Origin: Siphonodentalium dalli
Taxonomy: Eukaryota > Mollusca > Scaphopoda > Gadilida > Siphonodentaliidae
Direction of reading: 5' to 3'
Assembly (NCBI GenBank): GCA_032622095.1
Contig: CP136069.1
Span: forward strand, 71,695,319 to 71,759,318
Length of the DNA: 64,000 nucleotides
Shown: positions 1-14,983 of the stretch, piece after piece
How positions within the stretch are numbered: the first letter of the stretch is position 1
How the letters are laid out: every line of letters starts with the position of its first letter
The notes under the pieces: generated by a model
Told to the model about the DNA's origin: nothing
Database searches by the model: none
The model's input: only the letters and a program-made list of their open reading frames with translations
Position numbers and translations under genes: made by a program

Positions 1-221
1 ATATATATTTCTACCCGATACTAGCGGTCAACCATTTCATACGCACCATGGGCGCCGCTGACATATGTGGGGGAAATTTAAATATAAATCAGTGGGTCTG
101 ACGCTCGTTATACTATATATAAATTTGCTACCGAATCATGTCGTCGCTGCACCGAAATATCGATGTTACGGGATATAGTCACGGTTCGTTTGCACCTAAA
201 TATCGGTGTTACGGGTTCAAA

Positions 222-388
222 GGGTTAAGCACAGCAGAATTATGGAAATATGGCTTGTGCCATTCATCTGAAAGCTCTCGGGAAGAGCTTTCCGATGAAT
301 GGCAACAAGCCATATTTCCGACTAAATCCTGAAAAGTTACCCATAATTCTGCTGTGGTTAAGGAGTTGATTAATTAGAGCATTACTGT

Positions 389-389
<1 letters not shown>
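222..389. mobile_element. Tc1/mariner-like palindromic MITE, copy B1 (left end truncated)
   Basis: Long hairpin whose arms read CACAGCAGAATTATGG and back, with a central AGCTCTCGGGAAGAGCT. The right end is GCATTACTG followed by TA. The left end has lost the CAGTAATGC terminus. Confidence 0.85.
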
Positions 390-4312
<3,923 letters not shown>

Positions 4313-4413
4313 ATAGATGATGTATGTTATTGATAACTCCACTAGTGACGAAATTTCAAAGTTAAAACCATTGTTGTGTAAACTTTATACTGTTACAGTG
4401 AAATAATTTTATC

Positions 4414-4419
4414 AATAAA
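4414..4419 (+). promoter_or_regulatory. Polyadenylation signal of beta-tubulin
   Basis: AATAAA about 100 bp after the tubulin stop codon, on the coding strand and followed by a T/G-containing stretch. The position is normal for a short 3' UTR. Confidence 0.8.
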
Positions 4420-4439
4420 AATCGCCGTATAAAAATTGC

Positions 4440-5127
4440 AAATCAAAAGTTTTAGTGTTTTTCTGGAATATTATTCATTGCTCCGACCGACCTTTTGTTA
4501 TGTTGACCTGTATGAGTTGCTTGTCTGTTTCTTGATAAAATACAGTATATGTACATAACATTCTTTAGCATGTGACGTTTCCTCATTGATTGTTCAGATT
4601 TATCCACTGAGTGTCTTACGTCCCTTTAACATAGAAATATACTGAATTGCATGGAAAAGTTAGATATTAAATAATCCATCGGTGCACATCTGTCTCGTGC
4701 GGATTACTCACAATTCAATTTCATCAATAATTTCTCTATACTATCAGTTATAAACTTATTTTGAAACAGCTTGACCATTGGGTTTAAGAAATACAACATC
4801 TAACGGGTCATACACTGCTAGTTCGTCCATATACTATAAGATTGCGTATGTTTGTAACGCAGACCGCTGAGGAGGAAAGGTCCTCGTTTATAATAGAATA
4901 AAAAAAAACACTTCGGAATAGCGAAACTTCGCAATAGAGATATGACCCCACCAACACTTTAAATCGCGTTAGGTAAAATTTTACCACAACGCGAGAAATA
5001 AGGTCATATACGTAATGACATTGAACATGTTATGGGAACCCACGAAAACAAAACATTGAACGACCACCAAGACAGAGTATAGGAAGTGGGGGATTTTCGA
5101 GGCAAAATACGCCAACTATAAAGGAAG
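4440..5127. other. Spacer between tubulin gene and duplicate
   Basis: No open frame of note and no match to the other repeats in the window. It separates the tubulin polyA signal from the duplicated tail and contains the breakpoint of the duplication at its right edge. Confidence 0.5.
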
Positions 5128-5351
5128 ACAGTACCGCTATCCAGGAGCTGTTTAAGAGAATTTCTGAGCAGTTTACGGCTATGTTCAGAAGGAAGGCTTT
5201 CCTCCATTGGTACACTGGTGAAGGTATGGACAAGATGGAGTTCACAGAGGCAGAGTCCAACATGAATGATTTGGTGTCTGAATACCAACAATACCAGGAT
5301 GCCACAGCTGAGGAAGAGGGAGAGTTTGAAGATGAAGAGGAGGATGCTTAA
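5128..5351 (+). pseudogene. Partial beta-tubulin duplicate (C-terminal 73 codons)
   Basis: An open frame from [15 protein letters not shown] to a TAA stop repeats the end of the tubulin gene located 1 kb upstream. Homology begins abruptly at ACAGTACC; the sequence before it is not tubulin, and no intron exists at that point in the intact gene. Differences include GMDKM for GMDEM and a distinct acidic tail ([10 protein letters not shown] instead of [12 protein letters not shown]). The frame has not decayed, so the copy is young, still under selection as part of another transcript, or maintained by gene conversion. A preceding AG could act as an acceptor, but nothing shows that it is used. The simplest reading is the remnant of a tandem paralog's last exon. 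Confidence 0.85.
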
Positions 5352-5637
5352 TTAGATGATACAGTATCAATCAAACATGTCTATTCAAAATGATTCAGTT
5401 AACATCTTTTATACATCTGTCGGGTACAGGCAACTCAAATGTTAAGTTTTATTGACTATCTGCCAACATGTTTTGATCGCAACTGTACTGTCATAAACTT
5501 TCTATTTAACATCATTGGGTATTAGAAGCTTAAGATTCAGTTTTCTATATATAAACTCATGTTAAGTTTATGACTTGAAAAATAAAATAAATTTCTTCCA
5601 GAATAGGTTATCAAATCACTGTGGGTGTACAGTAATG

Positions 5638-5842
5638 CCCAAAGTAATTGACCACTTAACCACAGCAGAATTATGGGTAATTTTTCAGGATTTAGTCGGA
5701 AATATGGCTTGTTGCCATTCATCGGAAAGCTCTCGCGAGAGCTTTCCGATGAATGGCAACAAGCCATATTTCCGACTAAATAATGAAAAATTACCCATAA
5801 TTCTGCGGTGGTTAAGTGTCAATTACTTTGGGCATTACTGTA
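5638..5842. mobile_element. Tc1/mariner-like palindromic MITE, copy B2
   Basis: Complete copy: TA, then CAGTAATGC, about 95-bp arms folding on a central GCTCTCGCGAGAGC, then GCATTACTG and TA. The TA flanks and CAGT terminus are typical of Tc1/mariner derivatives. The open frames seen on both strands here come from the palindrome itself. Confidence 0.9.
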
Positions 5843-6064
5843 TATTCTAATCTGCGTTCTTGATTGTTTGTGAATGGCAGGTTACCAAGACCGAACACCG
5901 CAAACAGGTTGATGATTCGAACACTGAGAACTGGACCGGTAACACCATGTCATGTTAGCGTGTTTGGATTTTCCCTCCCACACAACCAACCAAGTGAAAA
6001 TCCTAACCCGTGAACACATTCTTGACCTGTTCTCATATTTGCGCATTGCATCTTGGTGGTCTGC

Positions 6065-6468
6065 CAAGCTTTGAAATAAGTGTCTCACATTTGCTGAATG
6101 TGGTCCCCAGAGGGTGAATTTAGTGACACTATCCTGCCTGGTGGTCTAGCATCACCAAATTCACCCTCTGGGGACCTCATTCTGCTTAGGCCTCAACTGC
6201 TATGGGAGACCTGGGATTATAATCAAAGATTGAAGTTTTCCAGTTGGAAGTTGGTGGTAATCACCTCTTTTTCACCTTGATTATGTATTTTATCTTCTGC
6301 AAATTAGGGCATATAGAATCTGAACTGAGGGGGGGGGGGGGGGGGGGGGGGAGTAACTAAAAACGGTAATTTGTGAGGGGGTGAATTTGGTGATGCTAGC
6401 CTGCTGTGCATCACTAAATTCACCCTCTGGGGACCTCATTCTGCAATCCGACACTATTTCAAGGCTTG
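6065..6468. mobile_element. hAT-like MITE, copy A1 (full, with poly-G tract)
   Basis: Begins CAAGCTTTGAAAT and ends ATTTCAAGGCTTG, with two GGTCCCCAGAGGGTGAATTT-type hairpins flanking a unique middle. A run of about 24 G lies in the middle at about 6328. Confidence 0.85.
6328..6351 (+). repeat. Poly-G tract
   Basis: About 24 consecutive G inside MITE A1. Other homopolymer runs: C at about 11573-11587 and 49376-49399, and G at about 18010-18023. Confidence 0.95.
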
Positions 6469-7017
6469 ACGAACACTCAAAAAATGCGGATTCAAATACA
6501 CCCTACATGTACATGCCCGACCATGCCCCCCCCAATATATCTACCCCTTGATAACACTGTTATTATAACTAACTTGAATGTTCCATGTGTTGGCACTGCA
6601 GCCCGAGTGTTCATTCCCATGGGAACATAGATGTATAAGGCATTTACTGCCATACTGGGAGGGATTGCCATTTCCAAATAAATTAGATTAGTCAAATTTA
6701 AAGGGACATGCCGTCAAGACCTTTGGCATTGTAAAGAAAGATTTCGAACTAAAAGATGCACCTGTCATCAGTCGAGCGTCAAACCCAGATTATTGAACCA
6801 TTCACGGCATTGTGCCTACATGCAGCTATGTATAGGTAGTCTGGATTGACAGTGGGTCCCTTATATGGTCCCTTTCTTGATCATGCCATGAATCTCTACT
6901 TTATAGCTATCTGCACGTATTGAGAGATCATACTCCACCAGTTCAAAACCTGGGAACTTTTGGATGCGACTGAAGTGTGTACCATTGAAAACAGTTCTTG
7001 CTTTATTCTTAAAGCTA

Positions 7018-7367
7018 TTAAAGGGGTACTGTATACTAATTCGGCTATTTGTGGAACCATAGTTTATACTCAACAGAATATATGCAACAAATGAATGAAT
7101 TTGAGCCATGGATTAGTGCAGAATACACTTGTGTGCTCTATGAACGATGCAAACAACATGGTAATTATAATGAAAATGAATTTATGACTCCAGCCATTTA
7201 TTCATTTTCAGTATAATTACCATGTTGTTTGCATCATTCATAGAGCATAATGGGGCATTTTGCACTAATCCATGGCTCAAATTCATTCATTTGTTGCGTA
7301 TATTCTGTTGAGTATAAAAGGAGATGGTCCCATAAATGACCGGATTTAGTGTACAGTACCCCTTTAA
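7018..7367. mobile_element. TTAA-flanked palindromic element (AAGGGGTACTG type)
   Basis: 350-bp imperfect palindrome that starts TTAAAGGGGTACTGTA and ends TACAGTACCCCTTTAA. Long arms meet near CAGCCATTTATTCATTTTC. A TTAA duplication points to piggyBac or Kolobok. Confidence 0.88.
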
Positions 7368-7514
7368 GGTAGACTGCTAAAAGCTATGTGCTTGATTCTG
7401 TCTGGTTACTTTGTTGTCAAATAAAGCTAAGTTGCTATCCTGATTTGAAGTGATCATATAAATGCGATTCCTTAAATGAATAGACTTTTATTGCCTTAAC
7501 TGTTCATAATTTGA

Positions 7515-7670
7515 GCTTTAAGGGGGGGCCTGTACACTTAACTCAGCCATTTATACTTTATAGGACCATCTCATATTCTATTCAAAGGAATATATGCAAC
7601 AGATGAATGAATTTAAGAATGGATGAGTGCAAAATACACTCATGTCCTTTACAGTGTAAAACTTGTCAAT
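7515..7670. mobile_element. Truncated copy of the AAGGGGTACTG element
   Basis: Starts TTTAAGGGGGGGCCTGTAC and continues through ATATATGCAACAGATGAATG before homology fades. Confidence 0.7.
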
Positions 7671-7719
7671 CATAATAATGAATATGGCAAGGACACTGTA
7701 AATCGCCTTGGGGAAGGAG

Positions 7720-8008
7720 TTAATTTTCTGTGGAGCAATGAATAGAATGATAAAGGAAAGTAAACTAGAGGTCACCCCGAAAATCCATATGACGTTTGGT
7801 GATGATCTGATGAGGTATGTAGGATGCGCCAAAGGATTTAGTTCTATTTTGACCTAAATTTGTTTAAAAAATGGCCACCAGCAGCTAACTTGGACTTCAA
7901 ATTTGAACCCATAAGAACAACCTGCATTTATTGGAGAATTGATTTGAAAATTTACAGACATGTTTAGAATCGCCTATAGGTGGGAGCTATCAAATTTTAA
8001 AACATTTT
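7720..8008 (-). repeat. Reverse-orientation relative of the 164-bp unit
   Basis: Contains GGATTTAGTTC, ATGGCCACCAGCAGC and a GGAGAATTGATTTGAAAATT stretch repeated at about 61450. Runs into a TTTTTAGCTCACC terminus at 8008. Confidence 0.7.
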
Positions 8009-8365
8009 TAGCTCACCTGAGACGACGTCTCCGGTGGAGCTATAGTCATCACTTCTCGTCCGTCCGTCCATCCGTCAAGAATCATCTTCTCCTCCAGAAC
8101 CGTAAGACGGAATGGGTTCATATTTGGGGTGGATGTTCCCTAGGTGAATCACATTCAGATTTGTTCAAATGAGGTCACCCGGTCAAATAGTTGCGAAGCT
8201 AGGACCACAACTCTTTCCCACCATAGTAATTCTTACGACTTCTCAAATTTCAATGGGCCGAATGGGTTCATATTTGGTACAAAGGGTCCTTGGTGGGGCA
8301 ACTGATTCAGATTTTTTTCAAATGACGTCACTGGGTCGAATGTCGGCGGAGCCAGTGACATAACT
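8008..8365 (-). repeat. Pearl/HINE-like element starting TTTTTAGCTCACCTGAG
   Basis: Hairpin AGCTCACCTGAGAC/GTCTCCGGTGGAGCT, then (CCGT)n, then core units with TTCATATTTGG and ACATTCAGATTTGTTCAAATG. Open frames over it are not genes. Confidence 0.82.
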
Positions 8366-8744
8366 CAAAACAATTATTTTTTTGTTAAATTCAGATTTTT
8401 GGAATTTTCATCTTGCTCAATTTAACAAACAAATTTTTTTTTTTCTACATGTTATAAAATTTGAAAAAAGTGACACCATTATAACATATGCAGAGTTATG
8501 AAACTTTAATCTTTAATAAAATTACGGAAACATTCCATTACCCATCCCCCCTCCCAGACCCAACCCCACCCTGCACCCAACCAATATCCCTTCTAACCGA
8601 TATCATCTCCAACTTCCAACTTTAATACCTGTTCTATCCAGAAGCAGATATATCTCTGCAGAGAGACACAGGTCATTAATCTAGATTATAATAAGATATG
8701 TCATCTGGCAGCTTTGTGTAAACAACACTGCTAGCAAATTAAAA

Positions 8745-9174
8745 CAAACTGAATTTAGTGTGTCTGACATTTTCAGAATAAGGTCCCCAGAGGGAGGGTG
8801 AATTTAGTGTTGCTACCCCGTACAGCAGGCTAGCTTCACCAAATACACCCTCCATGGACCTAATTCTGCTTATGCATTATCTTCTGGGAAGTATCTTGAG
8901 TATCAAATTGAAATTTTGTTTTAGTTACTTTTTGACTTTCCCTTCTGTTCAGTTTCTATGTCCCCCTAATTTGCAGAAGATAAAATGCATAATTGAGGTG
9001 ATCAATGGGTGTGCATTACAAACTTCAATCTGTTCCTAGGTTTCCCATGGCTGTTGAGGCCTAATCAAACTGAGGATGAATCCGGTGATGCTAGCCCACC
9101 TTGTGGAATAGTGTCATTAAATTCACCTTTTGGGGACCTCAGTCTGCAAATGTCACACACTATATTCAGACTTG
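8745..9174. mobile_element. hAT-like MITE, copy A2 (full length, middle inverted)
   Basis: Two diverged hairpins flank the family middle section, here in the opposite orientation (TATGCATTATCTTCTGGGAA onward). Confidence 0.78.
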
Positions 9175-9239
9175 GCTGGCATATTATTTTCTTAACCACC
9201 ACTTATCCAGATGAAATCATACCCTGATTTTTCAAAGAA

Positions 9240-9570
9240 AAATTGGGAGTATATTGGATTGAATTTGTCTTCTGTCTGACAGGCGGTCCTTCCATCCGTC
9301 TGTTGGGATTTCTATCCATCCGTCTATCAACAATTGTTTTCTTCTCCATATTAAAGACCAAATATGTTTATATATTTCAGTGTGCATGTTTCCTAGGTGA
9401 CTCACAATCAGATTTGTTCAAATAAGTTCATCGGATCAAATAGGTGCGAAGCTAGGGCCATAACTCTTTCTCTCTTCTCAAGAACCATTGAGCCTATATT
9501 AGCTTTATATTTGGTATGGATGGGGCCTTGGGTGACCGGGTTCAGATTTGTTCAAATAGGGTCATTTTTT
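9240..9570 (-). repeat. Pearl/HINE-like fragment
   Basis: Core units (CCTAGGTGACTCACAATCAG, CCATAACTCTTTC) with a degraded CCGTCT microsatellite; the terminal hairpin is missing. Confidence 0.75.
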
Positions 9571-9571
9571 A

Positions 9572-9692
9572 GAAAATGAGGTCCCCAGAGGGTGAATTCA
9601 TTGATGCTCTTCCACCTTGGGGAATAGAGTCATTAAATTCACCTATTGGGGACCTCATTCTGAAAAGGTCAGGAACACTAAATATAGACTTG
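9572..9692. mobile_element. hAT-like MITE, copy A3 (single hairpin)
   Basis: One GAGGTCCCCAGAGGGTGAAT hairpin ending GACTTGG; no middle section. Confidence 0.75.
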
Positions 9693-9699
9693 GCTGTTC

Positions 9700-10460
9700 C
9701 AATATTATTTTCTTAACAACCACTTATCCAGGTGAAATCACACCCTATTGGGGGGTATATTGATATTACTAGATGAATGGATCTCATAGATGGAGATTCA
9801 CATTTGTTCTAATAGGGGCAGAGATAAGAGATTTAACTCTCCTCTATCCTATTTGGTACTGGTATAATAATATTGATTTCTAGGCAGCCTGGGTGGGGGC
9901 AATGTTTGAGGCAATGGGGAAGGAGTGTGGAGTTTTGACCCCCTACTTTGATCAAAATTTAAACAGTTGAAAATTTCATGCCTGATACAACATTAGATGT
10001 AGATTAGATGTTCACATCATAAATAGGTTATAATTGTTCTCATAGTTTGGTTTGATTTTCCAACATGTATGTTTTTAAACCAACAGTCCATATTGTCCTA
10101 CTTCAGGTTAAACTGTTGGACCAAATTGGCCACAAATTTTAACTGTATGGGGTTGGTAATTTTCAAACATTTGAGAGCTTGAAGTACTGGTACCAGTTGT
10201 AAAATTCAACCTAAGAGGGATGTGCAAAAGGATTTTTGTGAACTTAGTACTGTGGTATGGTTGTCTTCTTTAAGAGGTTGGAGATTTGTCAGTGATGTGC
10301 AATTGGAAATTTCAAGTTGAATAGCCTTGCTCATCTGAGAACCTCCAGCTATGTTGATGTTTAGAACTACTTGTCTTAAGTGATATTGTCACGTACTGAC
10401 TCTTGTAGTCTTCTGAGTCTCAGTCTTTACAGTTTGGTGAGCGACCCACAGTCATTGACT
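9700..10460. other. Stretch without recognised gene
   Basis: Contains AACTGTTGG phrases and AT-rich sequence that may be the core of a decayed pearl-like element (CAGTCCATATTGTCCTACTT). No coding signal. Confidence 0.35.
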
Positions 10461-10830
10461 GTCTTGTTGATGAAAAACATGGCCACCAGCAGCCATCTTG
10501 GATTTTACTCTTTGCATGACTAAATCTGTTGGCGCACCCGACAGACCACATCCCTCATCTGATGATCACCAAACTTCATATGGATCTTCGGAGTGACCTC
10601 TAGATGGGAGCCTCACATTTTTACATAAATTCGTTGAAAAACATGGCTGCCAAGCCAATGGCCATCTTAGAATTTACTCATTGTATGACTAAATCCTTTG
10701 GGGCACCCTGCAGACCACATCCCTCATCCGATCATTACCAACCTTCATATGGATCTAGTGGGTGACCTCTAGTTTACTTTCCTTCTAGATCATTCTATTC
10801 ATTGCTCAGCAAAAAATTAACTCCTTCCCA
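10460..10830 (-). repeat. Reverse-orientation 164-bp-type units (two)
   Basis: Two units of about 165 bp with ATGGCCACCAGCAGCCATCT, GCATGACTAAATC and CTTCATATGGATCT. They are the complement of the array at 20.7-23.4 kb with extra family-specific sequence. Confidence 0.82.
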
Positions 10831-11244
10831 AGTTGATCTAGAGTGTCGTTGTTGTTGTATCATTTATTTTCGTGACATGTGCATGATTACAAATTATACA
10901 AATATTATACATCAATATCAGTGAAAGTTTCATTATAAACTTGGCACAGATGTCAACCAGCATGGGAACTGCGCACCTGCGATTTGAGTTCGGTCTGACT
11001 CATTTTGGTGGATTATTGCCATTTTTCGACATAGAATCGTACATCCTGGGATGCATCTTTTTCAACTTAGAATTTTGTTGATTTTCCAATTTGAGATTCT
11101 ATTTCAACTTTAGAAGAGTTTTTTCAGATTTGGTTATTTGTATGCAGCTCAGTTATTAAACAATGCACAAGTATTGTATCCACATAATATATTTATAAAA
11201 AGGCCCCATTCCAAACGAAGTCAGTGTTGGGCGACATTGGCCGA

Positions 11245-11343
11245 GCGGCCTTTTATTCATTTGTTGCATACATTGTATAATCGTTTGAGCATAATAGGAG
11301 ATGGTTCCATAAATGGCTGGATTTAGTGTACAGTCCCCCTTTA
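11245..11343. mobile_element. Half copy of the AAGGGGTACTG element
   Basis: Right arm only: TTCATTTGTTGCATACATTG to GTGTACAGTCCCCCTTTA. Confidence 0.7.
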
Positions 11344-11703
11344 GATTTGGGCTGAATTACTACTATTAGATATTTGCTGTTGGTTGCAAGTACTGTGATC
11401 TTACCCCATCGGCTGTAGTGGTCCCAATCCCTGGCGGAAACCCTGGGATTGGACTCGGACTGCCACACCAGTCTCTGTAGCAAGATTAATCATATTTTCC
11501 TTTTAACACATTTACTATCATTTTGTACAAATAAATAAAAATCAGGCAGCTCCCTTCTCGCCAAAAAGAGGGCCCCCCCCCCCCCCCAAAAAAACATTCA
11601 TTTGTAATTTTATCCAGAATTTGAGTTCAAATCTCATTTCCAATTTATCCACAATTAGAAAAAAATAAACGGTTTCAGTTAAGTCATAATTTTCAAAAGG
11701 CAT

Positions 11704-11867
11704 TACAGTAATGCCCTAATTAATTGACTGCTTAACCACAGCAGAATTATGGGTAACTGGGAGAGCTTTCCAATGAATGGCAACAAGCCATATTTCCGAC
11801 TAAATCCTAAAAAGTTACCCATAATTCTGCTGTGGTTAAGAAGTCGATTTCTTAGAGCATTACTGTA
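11704..11867. mobile_element. Tc1/mariner-like palindromic MITE, copy B3
   Basis: TA plus CAGTAATGC at the left and GCATTACTG plus TA at the right. The left arm lacks the stretch between GGGTAAC and the central GGGAGAGCT, an internal deletion of the hairpin. Confidence 0.88.
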
Positions 11868-12302
11868 TGCATTGCTCGGAAAATTGAATTTTTTACTATA
11901 AAATTGACCCATACATCCATTAATTTCTAGAATTCTTGGATAAAGCAAAAGCTTCCCTCCTCATCCAATATCCCATATGTAATTGCATGAGAATACATCT
12001 ATTTATTTTTAACGGCCTTAGATCATTCCAAGTTACCAATCGAGTGGAAAACAATTAATACATCCTACCACCGCCTGAAAGTTTATAAGTGCAGGCTCTA
12101 AATTTCAAAATGGACTGGATTTCAAGATTAAACAGCATTGTGCTAGCAGGTACGTGGGAAGAGGGTCTCGTTGGGGAGATGCTGTCCAGCCTACAATTGC
12201 ACCCCATTTGTCATGCCATAATAGGAAAGCAGATATACATAAAATGATCTGAAAACTATCATTGCATGGTCAGTTTCAGGCCTCAAAATATGGTGCTGGA
12301 CA

Positions 12303-12384
12303 TATGCAGAAAGAGGTCCCCAGAGGGTGAATTTAATGATGCTAGCCCACTGTGGGGGGATAGTATCATTAATTCACCCTCTGT
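12303..12384. mobile_element. hAT-like MITE, copy A4 (core hairpin fragment)
   Basis: Core hairpin only; the outer termini are missing. Confidence 0.7.
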
Positions 12385-12453
12385 ACCCCCCCGCACAGCA
12401 GCACCCTATTTTGACTTCCAAAACTTCAAATGAACTGGTTTATACTTTATAGG

Positions 12454-12600
12454 CAAGCCATGAAATAGTGTGTCTTGTCATCTGCAGAATGAGGTCCCCA
12501 GAGGGTGAATTTAGTGAAGCTACCCTGCACAGTGGGCCAGCTACTCTAAATTCACCCTATGGGGGCCTCATTCTGCAAAGGACAAGACACTATTTCAAGA
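12454..12600. mobile_element. hAT-like MITE, copy A5 (single hairpin)
   Basis: CAAGCCATGAAATAGTGTGT start and ACACTATTTCAAGA end around one hairpin. Confidence 0.8.
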
Positions 12601-12684
12601 TATTTCCATATACAATTGATATTCACATAAATCTGGGTATTCCATGGACATATTACACAATGTAAAATATCCCTTTTCAGGAGT

Positions 12685-13877
12685 TGAGTCTTGAAGTGTC
12701 TGTCATTTGCAAAATGAGGTCCCCAGTAGGGCCATGCGAATTGGGTGTTTTCATTTCGAATCAAATCTCGAATCGAATCAGGCAAACATTTGAAATCGAA
12801 TCGAATCTCGAATTGAATCATTGTTACTGAGCCAATCAAGTTCAAATACATAGAACTTCGAAGAAACACCTAAAATTGCCTGGCGCAAACCTTCTGGTGA
12901 TCATCAAAGTAGTGCAATATGCGCAGATTATGCGCTTATCTACACACTTGATTCATTTTCTGTGCCTAAGCAATAGTTGAGTACAGATAAGAGCATACAT
13001 GCATGAGAGAACCAATGTCGACGTAAATATGGACAAGCATACCATGTGATTCCTGTTTCATTTCGTTGAATAGCTCATTATTTTTTGTTACACTTGCGAT
13101 GATTGTGTTCTCTGTCCATTGAATTGACAGACTTACCAGACAATGTTTATACAAATACTCAGGACTTAGATTCAGACTCGCATTTACGCAAATCAAACAA
13201 AGATCTAAAATCTGGCATCCATGTGTGTTATGGAATTCCCATGATTCCTGGAATGACACTAGCACACAGCCATGTTTGGCAATTTTGTTGTTCACTTATG
13301 TCATTCTTACAGATTGGGTCCATTTGTTATAGATTAGTTGGCGATAACACTACATGTCCTGCCATCAGACATAACGGTACGTGCATATGTTTATGTTGTT
13401 TACTATGTTATTATAGTGAATGCTCCTTTCTGGTAAGAGCATTGTGGTCTGTAGAAAGCACGAAAATGCACCTGTCACCAAAGATTCGACAAAATCCAAA
13501 ACATGGTAGCCGATTTCGAATTGAATCAGACAAATGATTTTGAATTGCAGCGAATCAAATCAATTTGCAGGGCCATAGTCCCCAGAGGGTGAATTTAGTG
13601 ACGCTATCTCGAACAGCGGGCTAGCATCACCAAATACACCCTCTGGGCACCTCAACTGCTATGTTAGACCTAGGATCAGATTGAAGTTTCCTAGTTGCAT
13701 GTTGGTGATGTTCACCCATTAGTCACATCGATTAATATGCATTTTATCTTCTGCAAATTAGGGGATATAGAAACTGAAAAAAAGTAACTAAAATTTTTTT
13801 AATTTGAGACCATAGATACCTCCCAGAAGATGAGGTCCCCCAGAGGGTGCAAATGGCACACACTATTTCAAGCCTTG
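12685..13877. mobile_element. hAT-like MITE, copy A6 (interrupted by a nested hAT-like element)
   Basis: The left hairpin is split after GTCCCCAG by the element at 12727-13577 and resumes with a second GTCCCCAG. The middle section and a shortened right hairpin follow, ending ATTTCAAGCCTTG. Confidence 0.88.
12727..13577. mobile_element. Nonautonomous hAT-like element nested in MITE A6
   Basis: 851 bp flanked by exact 8-bp copies of GTCCCCAG (12719-12726 and 13578-13585). The termini are TAGGGCCATGCGAATTG and, on the other strand, TATGGCCCTGCAAATTG, matching at 14 of 17 positions. Subterminal regions on both sides are full of TCGAATC/GAATCGAAT phrases, as expected of transposase-binding repeats. 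An open frame at 13103-13537 shows no transposase motif that I recognise. Without the insertion the host MITE's hairpin is restored. Confidence 0.9.
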
Positions 13878-14007
13878 TTTATTGGGATAGCGGGTTAAAT
13901 TTAACTGTGAAATCATTCCATTGCATGTAGAAACCAACCCCTGGAAAATCCACCAGGGGAAATTTGGCCCACCCCTATGACTCAATTGGTGCACACTATT
14001 TTCTGCT

Positions 14008-14080
14008 TTAACCCTTCCATGACTGGAGCTTTTCCTGAAATTTTGTGAAAACCCTGTGCCAATGCATTCTCTTATATATT
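14008..14080. mobile_element. TTAACCCTTCCATG element, left-end fragment
   Basis: Carries the left terminus of this TTAA family and the phrase CCAATGCATTCTCTTATAT, then diverges. Confidence 0.7.
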
Positions 14081-14452
14081 TGAGGTTGAAGTTTAGAAAA
14101 TTTGCAATTTTTTTTTCTAAATAAATTTTGTGTTGGTGAAAAATGCAATTTTGTTGAATTGAAATGAGCAATGAGGGTCCTCTTGGTGCATTTGATGAGA
14201 AATTTTGTTGAAAATGAGGCAAATGTGCACTTTGGAGCAGAAATTACAAGAGAATATAGGCGTACATGTATGAACAATTTATTTGGTGAAAAAATGAGAC
14301 AATTATGCATGCATATGTACGTAACCATCCACCTTTTTTCAATTAAATCTTTCAATCACAGGAATATTGAGACTAAATATTTGATAAAGGCTGATAGTGT
14401 CAATAAAAATGTAATGACCTGTTTTTCCTTCAAAATGTGATACCAGTATTAA

Positions 14453-14930
14453 GGCTGATTGGGACATTGTCACAAGGCATCGATCACATTCGTAGCCGGC
14501 TTTTTAAATCAATCACAAATATAGCAGCTTATCTATGGCGATCACATTTGTAGCTAGCTTTTCATATTCAGGTAAGCCTCGTGCAATGAACACGATCAGG
14601 TTAATTTAATTTTTCTGAGTTGATGGATGAACAACAACTTGAATTTCATTTTTATATTAGTTCATCTAATAACCTGAGGTTTCCGAGCAATGTCGTTTGA
14701 ATGCTCGAATTATATTCCAATATAAATTGATAAACGAAGTCAGTTTTGGAGCATGACGTTGAAATTTTAGTCACGAATGCGATAACGTCATATTTCGCGC
14801 CATATAAAGCATGGAATTAGAAAAGCTGTCTACGAATGTGATCGCCGATGAAAAAGCTGGCTAAATTTGTGATCCATTTAAATAGCTGGCTACGAATGTG
14901 ACCGGAGCCTTGTGACAATGACCCCATCGG
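14453..14930. mobile_element. Mutator-like palindromic MITE with 9-bp duplication
   Basis: 478 bp flanked by exact CAGTATTAA copies (14444-14452, 14931-14939). Long inverted arms share CATTGTCACAAGGC, then TCACATTCGTAGCC and further ATCACAAAT repeats over roughly 100 bp. The 9-bp duplication and long arms fit Mutator-like elements. Confidence 0.9.
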
Positions 14931-14983
14931 CAGTATTAAGTATGAGTAAGAATATTGTCCTTATGTACATGTATGAAGCTAGA

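Noticed and set aside
13103-13537. 144-codon open frame inside the nested hAT-like element
   Set aside because: No hAT transposase motifs recognised; such a frame can arise by chance in 850 bp, and the element looks nonautonomous.
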